This document shows positions 32,634-45,052 of a DNA stretch of 64,000 nt, in pieces. Location of the stretch: the NCBI GenBank assembly GCA_033439795.1, contig JAUTDP010000003.1:1240001-1304000 (forward strand). The letters are read 5' to 3'. The position numbers and the translations under genes were made by a program. The notes below the pieces were generated by a model that was not told where the DNA came from, did no database searches, and saw only the letters and a program-made list of their open reading frames with translations. Positions within the stretch are counted from its first letter, which is position 1. Each line of letters starts with the position of its first letter. This DNA comes from Sordaria brevicollis. Lineage: Eukaryota; Ascomycota; Sordariomycetes; Sordariales; Sordariaceae.

Positions 32634-35600
32634 TCAATTGGCTAACTTTTCAACCACCTTCTCGCACAGAGCAACCAACGACCGCGCATTTGTGATGTCC
32701 AAAGTGCTCACCTGGGCCCCGATCTTCCCCCGAATCCAGCTTCTAAGCTCCACGGCCGACATGGAATCGAGACCGTATGCACTCAGCGGCTTCCCGCTCT
32801 CCATCTCTGCCTCCAGTCGCAGAAGTCGCGAAAGCTGCCTCGACATGACCTCCACGCACGCCTTGACCAGCGCCGCGCGATCCGCCCCGTCTGTCACAAG
32901 TGCTCTGAACGCTTGAAGCGCTCCATCAAGCGCATCGTGATCGCTACCTCCTCGCTTGGTGGTACCCTCCAAACCATCACTGCTGCCGCCGCCGCTGCTG
33001 AAAAGATACGCAAACCTCGAGTCACTCGCGATATCGGACGACCAATCGAAGGGCAAAGGGAACGCAATACCAGTAATGAGCTGCGCCGCAGAAGCGTGGT
33101 TGATAGGACGAACGGGGTCCTGCTGCAAGATCGAGCATGTCAGGATACGCCGAAGCACTCTTTCCCCGATGGGCGTCCATTGCTTCTTGTCAAACCGGGA
33201 TTGAAAGCCTGCTCCTTGTTCGGCAAGATACCCGACATCCTCTATGACACCAAGATCCACCGAGTTGGCCCGCAATCCCAACCCACGGCGGTAACTGGCA
33301 AAGGCATCCAGGAACGTGTTGGCAGCCGCATAATTGGCTTGTCCTTTGTTACCAATGATGCCTGACACTGACGAAAGCATGGTGAAGAAATCGAGAGTTA
33401 TGCCCTGTTCTATAGCAGCGTTGTGCAGGTTCCAAGTCCCCTTGACCTTGGGCTCCAAAGCCTGGTGGAATTCCTCGACCGTCATGGCCTCAAATGGCTT
33501 GTCGCGAAGAACCATAGCCCCCTGGATGATGCCGGCAACTCGACGAGCACCTCGATGTTTCCTGAACAGAGAACGGACGAAACTCCAGTTGGCAACATCG
33601 CCCTTGGCTTCGCTCACAGCACATCCATAGGCATGACAGCCCTTGATGATCCGAGTTGAGATGGCGTCCGAGGTACCACTACGGCTGCAACTAATGATGT
33701 GCTTTGCTCCGTGTCGAGCCATGTGAAGTGCCAATGAGCCACACAGACCCTTGAGACCACCCACCATCAGGTAAGAAGTGTCTCCCCTTAGCTGCAAGGT
33801 CCGCAACGCGGAACGAAGTGGTACCCGGACATCTTTCCCATCGCTACTGATTACCACCCTTCCAGTATGCTGACTGCGCTGAACGCAATCTAATACAGCA
33901 GACACTTCATCGATCCCATATCTTGCGACCGGATGGTCAAGTCCAACATGGCCTGCCTCAAAGAGAGCAAGAGTCTCTTGCAAGAGTCTCTGCACAAGCG
34001 AATCTTCAAGATTCGTGCCAGAGAGAAAGTCAGCTGCTTGAAAGGAGCAGTTGCGTTGAAAGGGTCCAATTGCCAAGGCCACCTGCCTGGTAGAATCATG
34101 TCCTCCAACGTCAATCAGTCTGCCACGATCTGCGAGAAGATCCCAGGAAGCATTCAGTAGGTCGCCTCTGGCCGAATTCAGTACGAGGTCCACGCCACGG
34201 CCACCCGTCTCGCGCAAAATACCCCTTGTCAACTTGGCCGTACAGGAAGACTCAAAGATTTGATGCTCTGGAATACCGAATGTCTTGGACAGGAAGACCT
34301 TCTTCTCGTTGTTTTCAACAACAGCGAGAATAGGACGGGCCTTCCTATTCTTCGCAACCTGGACTGCCGCTAAACCGACACTGCTTGTTGCAGAGTGAAT
34401 CAGGACAGATTGGCCTTCTTGAATATGACCGAGATCGATCATCGAATATATCGCTGTTGCAAAGGCTAGTGGAATTGTCGCAGCGTCCTCGAAACTCATC
34501 CAGTCGGGAAGTCTGACAGCTCGGTCGGCAGATGTGGTTATACGATTTGCATAGGGGAAGCTCGTCATGACAGCAACGCGGTCCCCGATGTTGAACTTGG
34601 TCACACCAGAGCCAAGTCGTCTGACAACCCCAGCGCACTCATGACCAACTACTTCCGTTGTCTGCGCGGCGTGAACATTCAACACGGCAGAATCATTCGA
34701 GTTTACGCCGATAGCGCGTACTTCAACCTCAATTGATCCCTCGTCCACGACTTCCTCGCTGTCACCGTGCTCGACCCAAGTCACCGACGAACTGCCATTT
34801 GGACTGGCCTCAAGATGAACTGTATTCTCTTGTTCATAAAACTCTTTGACGACCATCTGCGCTTTCTCCGTCCTGCTTTGTCTGAAGAAATTGATCTTCG
34901 AGTCTGGCATCAATCTTTGCACAAAGATCATGCCATTGCGTTCCGCATATTCTGTTTCTGCCTTGTGGGTTCTAGCTAGCTCGAGAAGCTTGTCAACTAC
35001 CCAGGCAGTAGCGAGGCTGGTAGGGGATTGCACATCAAGCGTGGTCAGCCTAGCCATCGTATCCTCTCGGCGAATGACACGCAGTAGGCCATGCACTAAG
35101 GCGTTGTCAGGGTCAGTAACCTGGTACTGTGAGCCCTTGGTCACCCAGACAATCGGATTTCCAGACGCAGTCAACCTCTTGAGACTCTCCCATTGTTTGT
35201 GGGAAGCATGAGTGAGCACTGGACTGGAGAGTTCATCGAGTACCAAGAAAATTGTGGTATTGGGACCTTTAACGGCACCCAGTTCTGACGCTTTTTGATG
35301 AGTGACTGTCCAACCCGAGTACTCCAGTTTTTCGTGCAGGCTCGGTGGAAGGGGGTGACTGCAGTCTTCGAAGCGGACGACGGTCAGGCTTCGAGAGAGA
35401 GGGGTCTGCCCTCCCTGGCAGTCTTCGATGTCGGTGGTTTGCGACTCGGTCCTCTTCTTGCACAGGAAGTGCACATTGCTGCCGTCGCTGACTTCAAGGA
35501 TGTTATCATATCCTTGACCAGCCACCCGGTCCAGCTGTTTTCTTTTGCTCCACAAACTATGCGCACTGACTTCATCATGGTCCGTTGGTGCCGAAGACGC

Positions 35601-38600
35601 GGAACTGGCGAGGTCTTCCCCATCCTCGGAGTTTGAGTCCTCGGATAAGAAGCCCATGCTGCCCGATGCATCGGAACCGCCAACGAAGCCATCACTGGGA
35701 ATCGCATAACCACCATCCATCACAGTAGGCCCGCCGCTAGCCGATGTTTCTACGATCAAGACAAACGCATCCTCACAAAGGATGGGCTTTATGTTCGTCA
35801 TCACCTTTTCGACACGAAGGTCGGACATTGTGTGCGACTTGACAAGAACAAGATCGTAGCCTTTGCTCTCGAACAGACCCAGTGCTGGCTTGTTGAAATC
35901 GATCAAGTGAAAAGTAGCCTGCTCGTCACCATACTTGGCTTCCAAGCAGGGTATCATATCAGAATTCGTGGTGGCCAAAGCGTAACCAGAACATGCCGAC
36001 CTGGCTGACATATTTGTTGGATCAAGCCACAAGCTGGAAGTGTCAGCTTCGTCGAGGTTGACCTCAAGGATCCTCAGCGACGGCTTCTTGTGTGCGACTA
36101 GGTCAATGACAGCGTCAAGCTTGGAGGCTTGGTCAAATTCTGCGGGGTCCAGATATATGACTTGATCTTCTGTCAGGAGTGAAATGTCCGGCTTCCAGGA
36201 CACGTGGTGGAAGGTGTGCGGATCAGGCGGCCTTTCCACGTCAATCGTGACGTAGGTCATGCCCCTTGCCTGGAAATAGAGGGCTCCGGTGTCAGGATCG
36301 TGGACGGATATGTCAATGCAAGCGTCTTTAGCTCTCTCCACGAAGTTACTGGTGGCTATGGCTAGTCCAGCCTTGACACCCTTTGGGACGCGATTGAGTA
36401 TCACCTCATCAATCGTACCCGGAACGGCAACATCGTAGATCAAGCTTCGTTCGTTCAAGACGCTGGGCGGCGCTCCAACTTGTAACGACGCATCGAAGGG
36501 TGCAGGGTGAATGGGAAAATAACTTGCCGGCTCATATTTGGACGGCGGTGGAGTCAAGTCAACCAACGCGCGGCATCTGCGTTCACCATTGATAGCTTCC
36601 AGGCTGAGAACCTTCCTAAAGGCCGGGCCAAAATGGACGTTGGCCTCGCTTAGGGTTTTGTACCATGGCATGAAAGTGGTTGGGTTGTCCAGGGATTGAA
36701 GGTCTATGCCGCTGATCTTGTCGTCAAGTTCGTCGACGACCCGAATGCGGCCCCAACAGTGAAGGATGGTCACATCGTCTCTACTTGTCGAAATGCGGAA
36801 CTCATCCCACCCCTTGCTGTCAGGTATTTCCATCAGGGTTAGGATGATGGTGCATGTCCTGCTCTCCTCAATAACCATGGCTCGGTCAAAGTGGATGTTG
36901 CGCAAGTGGTAAGCCAACTCGTTGGCCGATGGACCCGCCTTCTCCGGGTTCAGCGAGCAGTGCTTTTGATACATTGCCTCTACTGCCATAGTTACCATGC
37001 CGGCGCCTGGCATCAACACATCGGGACCTATCCGATGATCGCGGAGCCATGGAACATCTTCTAGGCGGAGCTGTTTGCGCCAGATGGGACATTGCCAAGG
37101 TATTCCAAAGATCTTGCTCCCTATGAGATCATGTTGGGCAAATCTTCGAAAACGCCAGTCTTTGCTGGCTGCGTTTTCATGCCAGTATTTGACGGAGCGG
37201 TTCCAGCTGTAGTTTGGAAGGTCTACGATTGTTCGTACCTTGGTCGAATCGTATTGGTTGACGCAAGTCAGGTCAACGGGGAAGCCGGCAATGAAAAGGC
37301 GGCCGGCAACGCCGTGTAGAGATTTGATGGCGTTGTCACCTCGCGACCAAGCGCTACAGTACGATACTCCTTCGCCGTTGGGTAGCGACTTGAAGGCCTG
37401 AGAGACGGGACCAGCTAGGGCGCCGGAAGGGCCAACCTCTATGAGCAAATCCGGAGACTCATCGCCAGGCTGGGTGATCATCGCCGTAAGCGCCTCGTTG
37501 AAGCGGACTGGAGAGATCATGTTGCTCTTCCAGTATGATGCATCAAGAGGGGAGGCGCCCGTCAGTTTCTGCGCGGTAACCGAAGAGAACATAGTGACGC
37601 TCGATGATGACGGGCAATGCGGAGTCGAAAAGCTCTCGTCGCTGGCTAGAAGATTGTCGTATGCAACACCGAACTCATTCATGAGCGGAGAGTGGTACGC
37701 TAGATCAACCTGGAGAAGGCGAGCAAAGCTACCTGCGGCCTTGATCTCATCGGCCAGCTGAATGAGGGAATTCTTCCTGCCCGAAAGGGTCAGGCTCTGC
37801 GGGCTGTTGTAGCACGCTATCCACACATCTCCTCGGTGTCTGTCCATGAATGGAACGACTGCCTCAACACCAAGGCCGACGGCAAGCATACCGGCATTTG
37901 TTCCAGCATTTCCATCCCGATTGACAGTCGCCCACCCCCTATAAAACGCTGCCTTGATGGCACTAGCTCGGTCGAGAAAACCAGCAGCGTATGCTGCAGC
38001 AATTTCACCAGAGCTGTGACCGACCACACTGGAAGGCTTGATGCCCCATGACTCGAGGACAGCCATCATGCATATTTGAAAAGCAGTCACCAAGGGTTGT
38101 GAGAACTCCGGCTTCCGGACATGCTCCGCTGTTCGCGGTTCGGTCAGTTCCTCAATTAGCGACCATTTCGGAGGACTGGAAATGCTTTGCAAAACGACAT
38201 CCAGCTCTTCGAGGATTGCCTTTGTCCAAGGAAAGGACTCAAGCAGTTCCTTGCCCATCTGAGGCCATTGAGCGCCCTGGCCTGTGAAGATATACCCAAC
38301 CTTGGGAACTTTGTCGGTCTTCTTTCCAATGGTAAAGTCGCTGCCTTCAAGCTTTGTGGTCCGAGTGGTCACGAAGGCACGGTGCCATAGGTGGGTTCGA
38401 CGCTCTGAGAGAGTGTATGCCAAGTCCGACAGATTAAGCTTAACACGCGGGTTGTTGAGATGTTCTATCAGAGACAGGATGTTGCTCTTCAGGGACGATG
38501 TGTCGTTGGCTGAGAGTACGACGGTGTGTGTTTGGTCCAACTCGTTAGTCTCGCTGTTGGTCGAACTAGCGAGTTTATTAACTGGCAAGAGAGAGTTGGT

Positions 38601-39998
38601 ATGATAACCACGGTGTTTTAGGTCAGCCTCCTGAATAATTGCGTGGCCATTCGCACCCCCGTACCCAAAGGAGTTGACCGATGCACGCTTTGGCTTGCCC
38701 TGAGTGTCTGGCCACGGAAGAGTAGTCCTTGAGACCTTCACCCTGTTGGCGACGAAGTCGATCTTGGGGTTGGGTGTCACGAACAGCGGATTACCGGGGA
38801 TGCTCGAGTGTTCGATGGCGAGAACAGTCTTGATCATACCCGATAGACCGGCCAACGGCTCCGAATGGCCAACGTTTCCCTTGATGGACCCAATTATGAG
38901 GGGGGTCTCTGGGTCGCGCCTCGAACCAAAAGCCAGACCAACACCTCGAATTTCGACCGGATCGCCAGCTGGTGTGCCAGTTCCGTGACACTCGAGGTAC
39001 TGAGTCTCATTAAAATCGGTTATTCCAGCGTTCTGATAAGCTGCCTTGATGGCCGCTGCCTGGGCCTCGGCGCTGGGACTGGAGATGCCATTTGTCTGTC
39101 CGTTGGCATTTGTTGCTGTTCCAAGAACCACGGCCCTGATAGGATCTCGATCGCGAACAGCATCACTTAGCCTCTTGATCATAACGCATCCCACACCTTC
39201 GGCCTTGATGTATCCATCAGCCAGCGCGTCAAATGTATGGCAAAGCCCAGACGGACTATGCGCATTGGCCATAGTTCCCCTGGTATCAACCACATGGTCG
39301 GGATTCAGATACAAATTTGAACTTGCGACGATAGCAGCCGTCGCTTGACCGGTCTGTATCGCTCGCACGGCCATATCCAAACAGACCAAACTACCCGAGC
39401 ATCCGGTATCAAGCGTCACGCTCGGTCCCTTGATGTTGAGGAAGTGGCTGATCCTATTAGCCTGGATCGCCCGCCCGGCGCCAAGACCAATGTTGAGAGG
39501 GAAATCTTCCGGGTCACGGAGTTGCATGTCCGCGTACTCGGAGGCAAATGAGGCCACAAAGCAGGCTACTGGTTCTCCGTCAAGCTTTCCCAAGGGAATA
39601 CCAGCGTTCTCTAGGCACTCGTATGTTACTTCAAGGAGTTGACGCTGATTTGGATCCATGGATATGGCGGAGTCGCGGGGGATGGAGAAGAATGGGGCGT
39701 CAAAGGTGGCGAGGTCGATTGACGAGGAGAGGAACATGCCTGTTGTCGGTCAGTACTTCTGATCCAGCCTCTGGGCAGGTTGTCGAAACTTACCACCGGG
39801 TGGTCTCATGGTCCCAGGCTTGTGGCTTCCATCATAGTGAGCGGAGACATTGAAGCGAGACTCTGGAACTTTGTTTGGGGCAACCTTGCCTTCGGCGAGG
39901 AAGTCCCAAAGCTGGCTGGGAGAGTGGTTACCGCCTGGAAGACGACAGGCAAAGCCGATTATGGCCACTGGCTCTTGTTTGTACGGCTGGTGGGACAT
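32634..39998 (-). CDS. Highly reducing type I polyketide synthase (KS-AT-DH-psiMT-ER-KR-ACP)
   Basis: Two exons, complement of 39794-39998 and 32634-39739, joined across a 54-nt intron (GTAAGT donor, CAG acceptor), give about 2436 residues. Domains in order: KS from residue 11 (VAIIGFACRLPGG), active Cys near 182 in DTGCSGSLVCLD and ECHGTGTPAGDPVE; AT with GHSSGEIAAAYAAG near 642; DH with DHRIGPDVLMPG near 970; a region near 1290 where the C-methyltransferase should be, but with LRILEVNLDEAD in place of a Gly-rich SAM motif; ER with LIHSATSSVGLAAVQVAK near 1850; KR with YLMVGGLKGLCGSLAL near 2060 and a Ser-Tyr pair (SSVSG...QANYAAANTF) near 2203; ACP Ser in GLDSMSAVEL near 2390. It builds a reduced polyketide without C-methylation. 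No release domain and no tailoring genes are seen nearby. Confidence 0.95.
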
Positions 39999-42321
39999 GG
40001 TGAGCTGCCGCGTTGTTGGTCAGATTGGCGGCCGGTGGTTCAAAGTGCGTTGCTGGAAGATGTCATAATGGGTGAGAAGGTGTCGTTCTTTATGGGAGTA
40101 TTACGGAAAGCCATCGACGATACTTAGTAGGTAACCACAAAAACGGCAACATCTATCACGCGGCCCGCTGCCTCTTTCCGGCTCGGCATGCAACCATTTT
40201 CAACAAACTCTGGCGCCTTCGAAGGCTTACATGTTACGATATTGACCCCATCGACCCATCTTAGCCCCCAATACGCAGGTCAGGGTCCTGCTTTTGGGAA
40301 TCCGAGGTCGGACCAAGCTTCGAGGCCAGGGCCTGTCGCTGCTTTTGGGGAGATCAATCGGATGGGTGTGAAGCGGGCTGCATTTGGACCAGTGTATGGC
40401 ATGGATTGATGGTGCCATCAACAAAGGACTCTTCCTGGGATGTTCAAGAGATACGAGTCAGGACAGATGATACCTACCATAGCATCTACCATCCTTGTGC
40501 AGAAGAGGAGTGTGAAGGCTTTCCATCGTCGAATTCCCAGTGGTTGGAAGCCCAATGCTGGTGTTGACATTGCTGTTGGTTTGGAGTTACATCTAGTAAA
40601 GCTGACTGTTCTCGTAGGTACACACCATGTGTGCTGAAGGACCTTTCACACACTATACTCATACCCTTGGCAAACCCTTATGAGGTGGAGAAATCATGTC
40701 AGAGGCTCAGCTGCAAAACCTTCGCTTCTTGAAAGCCTTCTCAACCAAGGAACGTACCTCATGGAATGCGAGTCATTCTTGACTATCGCAAATATCTACG
40801 AGCTCACGTCGGTAGGAGTGTCAGCCGCCAGCGTCAGCGTCAGCACCTAAGCATGCCCATGATTCCAACGGTCGAGGCCGAGGTAAGCATTGGGTAATCT
40901 TCTCGAAACCACCTCCCCACAGGAATGCGAGAGAACTATCCGACTTTCCTGGCCTATGCGAAGCAGTTGTGCCGCGGTGACATCAATTCGGGTTGGGGGC
41001 GGTTGGTCCCGGATTGACCGATGGAGGCTACTATAGAGTGCCACTGCGTTATAGCCGAATGTCAACAACGGAAGCGAAAGAAGGATCACACGTGGGGTCG
41101 TGGTTGCAGGCGCGAAGGTGCATCTTGGATTCCATCCCATAGTGGCCAAGCCCGTAGTCTGCGATAGACTTCGGGTGCCAAAAGCCACCCATTCCGTTCA
41201 GCAAACTAAGCCCAGCGCATATCAAAGAAGAATGGACGAAGAGTCTGTGTCTGCAGTCCAGTGCCAACGACATACACAGCTTGCACAGTTTGCGTGGTTG
41301 GGATAAGAGCGCGAGGCACGACGTCGGCACAGTGAGGCGGCTCAGCAGAAGCGGCACGGCGGCACGGTGGCAATAACGTCGTAGCGGCGGTCATGGTAAT
41401 AATTACCTACAGCAACTCATCAATCACAGCACATGACAAGTCTTTCCTTTTGTCTCTCCTTTCTTCTTCTCTCGCGGAGTGGCTTGCGATGGGTCTGGGG
41501 TAAGAGAAAGACCGAGGCCGAGTGGCGGACGTCAAACACCGCAAGCGCCGCAAGCGCGCCTCGTGACCTGAAGAGGACATATCTATCGTGGTCTACATTC
41601 CGACCGGGGTGAAGTCATTGCGATGAACATGAGATTGTTAAAAGAATACGCAGGCTTTCTCCGAGGGTTTGAGGTCAGCGTGCACACATTTCACGACCAC
41701 AAGCTTTTCTTTCCTGGTGAATGCTGAACGGCGACGACAAGAAACGTGGTGTATGCTGTGAAGGAGAGACACGACCTTCCAACACAACACATTGCTCATG
41801 CACTGGGATAATATAAGTGTGAAGTTCAACACCTTCCAATAACTCCCAGTAGCCTGCGTGGTAGGTTTGCTGGTCAGGAGAGTTATAGCAAAACACGTGG
41901 TGTTTTCGTAGGTTCGCAGCTGGTTAGGGTTCGACTCCCAGCCTGGGCAACTGAGCTTTTTGCCTTTTTGCACCATCTTTCGCACTTTTCCGGTTCAAGT
42001 TTACCGTTTTTCTACAGTGCATACCAATTTGGTTCTTCCCATTCATTATTGACTGGCTGACAGGATGCTAGAGGTATTCAACATCAAGGAGTCCCGGGGC
42101 TTGGAAATGCAAGCCATGTCCTGCTGCGACGGAACATTATTACGAAATCAACCGAGGGAAAAGGTTCCAAACTCCAGATCTCGAAATTGACGAGAAAACC
42201 ATTTCAGGGGATGCGAGGCACCTTCAACTTAACGATTCCCTATATTACGTAACAACACTCAACCTCCAGGTACTCATTTTATGTCTTCAAAGAGACTGGG
42301 TTGAACCATATGGAGGAACAA
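39999..42321. other. Upstream region of the polyketide synthase, gene-poor
   Basis: Apart from the tRNA-like copy B at 41808-41970 I see no supported gene in 2.3 kb. The polyketide synthase promoter is on the left. Confidence 0.45.
41808..41970 (+). repeat. tRNA-like repeat, copy B, with TATA box and T-run
   Basis: The unit 41852-41949 matches copy A (29552-29647, opposite strand) almost throughout: the same GCCTGCGTGGTAGG start, AAAACACGTGGTGTTTT hairpin and TTCGACTCCCAGCCTGGGC end. Upstream, ATAATATAAG (41808-41818) and CACCTTCCAATAACTCCCAG match copy A as well; downstream, GAGCTTTTTGCCTTTTT (41953-41970) is shared and suits a Pol III terminator. Conservation outside the body suggests a transcription unit. 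Confidence 0.55.
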
Positions 42322-42804
42322 TCACTCTACTCGACAAAGCCTTTCATCCTCCTTTTGTGCCCAGCCCTCATTGCCCACTGCTGTCGATGCATATAACAGT
42401 ACTTCCGGGTCGTACTTGTTCTTGATGGCTAACAGCCTCTCATAGTTCTCCCCATAAAAAGCGGTCTGCCAGTCTGGCTGATTAGCATTGGTTTCGTTGA
42501 GATAGGCGCCACCACCTGGCGTGAGCTTCACGCGGGCGGCGCCGAAAACGCTGGTGATCTTGTCTCGAGGCCTATTGGCATCTCCGGGAATAAAGCGACA
42601 GTTGGAGTCGGAGGTAGGGTTGGTGGTAATGGGGAGACTGTTGGAGTTGAACAATGGGTCCTGGGCCACATCAGATCCTGCGGCGTCCCCCGCCGCCGTT
42701 GTCGCGACGAACAGCAGCGGGATAAAGCCACCGAGGAAGACTCCTTTCAAGGAGGAACGGAGGGGAGACAGTTGATGCTGCTGGGCAAAGCAGTGAGTTA
42801 TCAC
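42322..42804 (-). pseudogene. Internally deleted FAD-linked (BBE-type) oxidoreductase remnant
   Basis: The frame joins the extreme N- and C-terminal pieces of a secreted FAD-linked oxidoreductase. First comes a hydrophobic leader (GVFLGGFIPLLFVATTAA) and NCRFIPGDANRPRD, the typical N-terminal cysteine motif. Directly after it come LTPGGGAYLNETNANQPDWQ, YGENYERLLAIKNKYDPE and a WAQKEDERLCRVE end, which belong to the BBE C-terminus. The several hundred residues of the FAD-binding domain that normally separate these are absent, and no in-frame ATG is present before the leader. I infer a decayed gene with a large deletion. Being about 2.3 kb from the polyketide synthase start, it may be a lost tailoring gene. 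Confidence 0.6.
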
Positions 42805-44468
42805 TGCTGTGGTGTTGCTGATAATGACGAAGACAGTCCGTCCGAATGATGGCGATGCCTCGCCGATGATTTTGGATGCCCAAAGATGGCGAGGACATCA
42901 GGATCAGACCCTGACCACGTGTTATATCTCTACCACGTCCATCCTATTTATCTGCCGGTAACCTTGATTCCCAAGTGTCGGCCGCTCCGTTGGCACATGG
43001 CTTAGGTAAGCCCATCGTAAGATCTTCAACTTTGCGGCTCCGGAGTTCGAACGACGTCTCTCACTGGCCCCGGTGCGGAGGCGTTGCATCCCGTCGGGAA
43101 ATGGCCCACTAACGACAACGTCGCTAACAAACCCATCGGGGTGCCGACGGCGGTGTGTCGGCCTTGTGGGCACCAACCACATCCGAGATATGCACGGGCG
43201 GGCAGGAGTGGCCGCCCGGGATGTTAGTTCATCGGTTTTGTTACCAACCACCGCAATTGGAGGTTAGCTCATTGTATGGCGCAGTCCATGGCAATTATGA
43301 ATGGGTGTGTGATGGGGTGAACATGAAATCTACTGTCCCTCTTAATGGGTTCCAGGGATTGAAGAATTTGGGACGGGCAAGTTTCCTATTCCTAATGTTC
43401 TTCTGCTCTTCGAGGTTATGTCTTTATTTTCTTTTCCCAAGTGGATGTCGTTATCTTCTCTGCTTCTTCTGGTTTTGGTTTGCTCACCCCGTCTTCCTGC
43501 TGTTCCTAGTCATTCTTTATCTCTCAATTCGCGGGATTCTTCGCACCCTTCATGTCCCACAAACCGTTGCCCAGACTCATGCTCAGGATCCTTCCCGCTC
43601 TCTCATCTCGCGGCTCATCCGGTTTATGAACGCAATTGGATGCCTTGTGTTTCGGATCTACGGCAAGGTCAAGGGAGCCCGAACAGCTTTCCGTCTTGTG
43701 AAACGACTCACTAACCGCAGGTGGCCGCCATGACGGTGATGAGCACGGCTAGCAGAGCCATCTCATGGATCGTGGGGAAGTCTCATGAAACTTCAACGAC
43801 CGGTTGTGGGAATATGAAGGCTGAACATTTTCATGGGTTTCGCTAACGTTTTCACACAATCACTGGTACAAGTGCAAAGTTGAAGTGTCTCAACACCCTG
43901 TGTCGCTCACTGGAGCCGATTCCGCGATATGTGTTTGCCAGTTTGTGCGACTCCTGGAAATTCCTCCGCACATGCCTGCCGTGCCGTGCGGTTGTCTATC
44001 ATCAGGTCTAGAACCCTTTTGTATGTTTTCATTACCGAACAGCACCCTGCATCCTTGAATTTTCCCGACTTCATTCATCCCAGAATAATACCAACGTCCT
44101 GACGGGTCCCCAAATCTAACCGCTAAACAACTGCTACTCTTTGTACACCCAACCGACATCAAAGACATCGTTTGTCTTGAGTCCAGCCCGCTCCCCTGAC
44201 ATCTCCCGCAGAATGGAAACAAACGCCACACGATCTTGTTTGACACCGGACGCCCAGCATTAAGGAACTCGGTGGTTGAGGAAGTCGTTTATCCCACAAT
44301 GGACAATGACGGGAGCCATTGTCGTGATGTTCTATAAGAAGCCAAACAAGTCTTGACTTGTACCAACTTCCCTTCTCATCACCATACACTTCATCAGCCT
44401 TCAAAGACCAAACTCACAATCGTCACACACAACCAACCAAACTGAATCAACTGTACCAACTCTTCAAC
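42805..44468. other. Gene-poor interval before the small secreted protein genes
   Basis: A plus-strand frame at 43323-43733 could encode a 136-residue hydrophobic protein, but it has no recognisable features and I do not annotate it. The stretch before 44469 is C/A-rich leader. Confidence 0.4.
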
Positions 44469-45052
44469 ATGCAGCTCATCTTTGTTCTCACTGCCTTGGC
44501 CGCCTTCAAGGTCGCTGCCGCCCTTCCCTCCTCTGTTAAGGAGTCGAACGACCTTGTTGCCCGCGAGGGTTTGATGGGCTCCATGCTTTGTGTGGGCTAC
44601 CACAGCTCTGGTCTCTGCCAGTTCCTTAAGATCAGCACTGCCGGCTACTGCAGTACGTCCATTCAGTACACTTTAACATCCCCAGATCAGAAATCCATTC
44701 ACTAACATTCCTGTGTACCTGTAGTCAAGCTCGACAACAGTCTGGCTGGTGCCGTCTCCTCCATGGACCCTTTTGATGGCGGTTGGTGCACTTTTTACAT
44801 GTACGTCTTTACTATCCCTCTTTCTATTAGATCCCGTTATCCTCGGTTTTGATGATAGCACGCATTGGAAGTATGAGTGCTGACCTTGCAACGAGCAGGT
44901 CCGAGGACTGCACGGACAACACCGGCTGCGGACACTACGACGCCAGCTCCCCCATTAGTGACCTGACCACGGTCTCACCGACCAACCCGAACACCAAGTG
45001 CGAGGGCAACATGGACAAGAAGATTCGCAGCTTCACGTGCAACCCTTTGTAA
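44469..45052 (+). CDS. Small secreted cysteine-containing protein 1
   Basis: Three exons, 44469-44652, 44725-44800 and 44899-45052, give 137 residues; introns are 72 and 98 nt. A signal peptide (MQLIFVLTALAAFKVAAA) is followed by a mature part with Cys residues in LCVGYHSSGLCQFL, WCTFYM, SEDCTDNTGCG and a KIRSFTC end. The pattern GxCxxLD...LAGAVSSMDP recalls secreted beta/gamma-crystallin-like or killer-like folds, but I do not claim a family. A paralogue follows at 46097. Both end in NMDKKIRSF or KMDKKIQSF, so they arose by duplication. The role could be at the cell surface or toward a host; this is speculative. Confidence 0.72.

Noticed and set aside
43040..43075. GAGTTCGAACG word as a tRNA T-loop
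   Set aside because: No pairing acceptor, D-arm or terminator could be found around it.
43323..43733. Possible 136-residue hydrophobic protein
   Set aside because: Aromatic/Leu-rich stretches come from T-rich DNA and there is no recognisable domain or supporting context.
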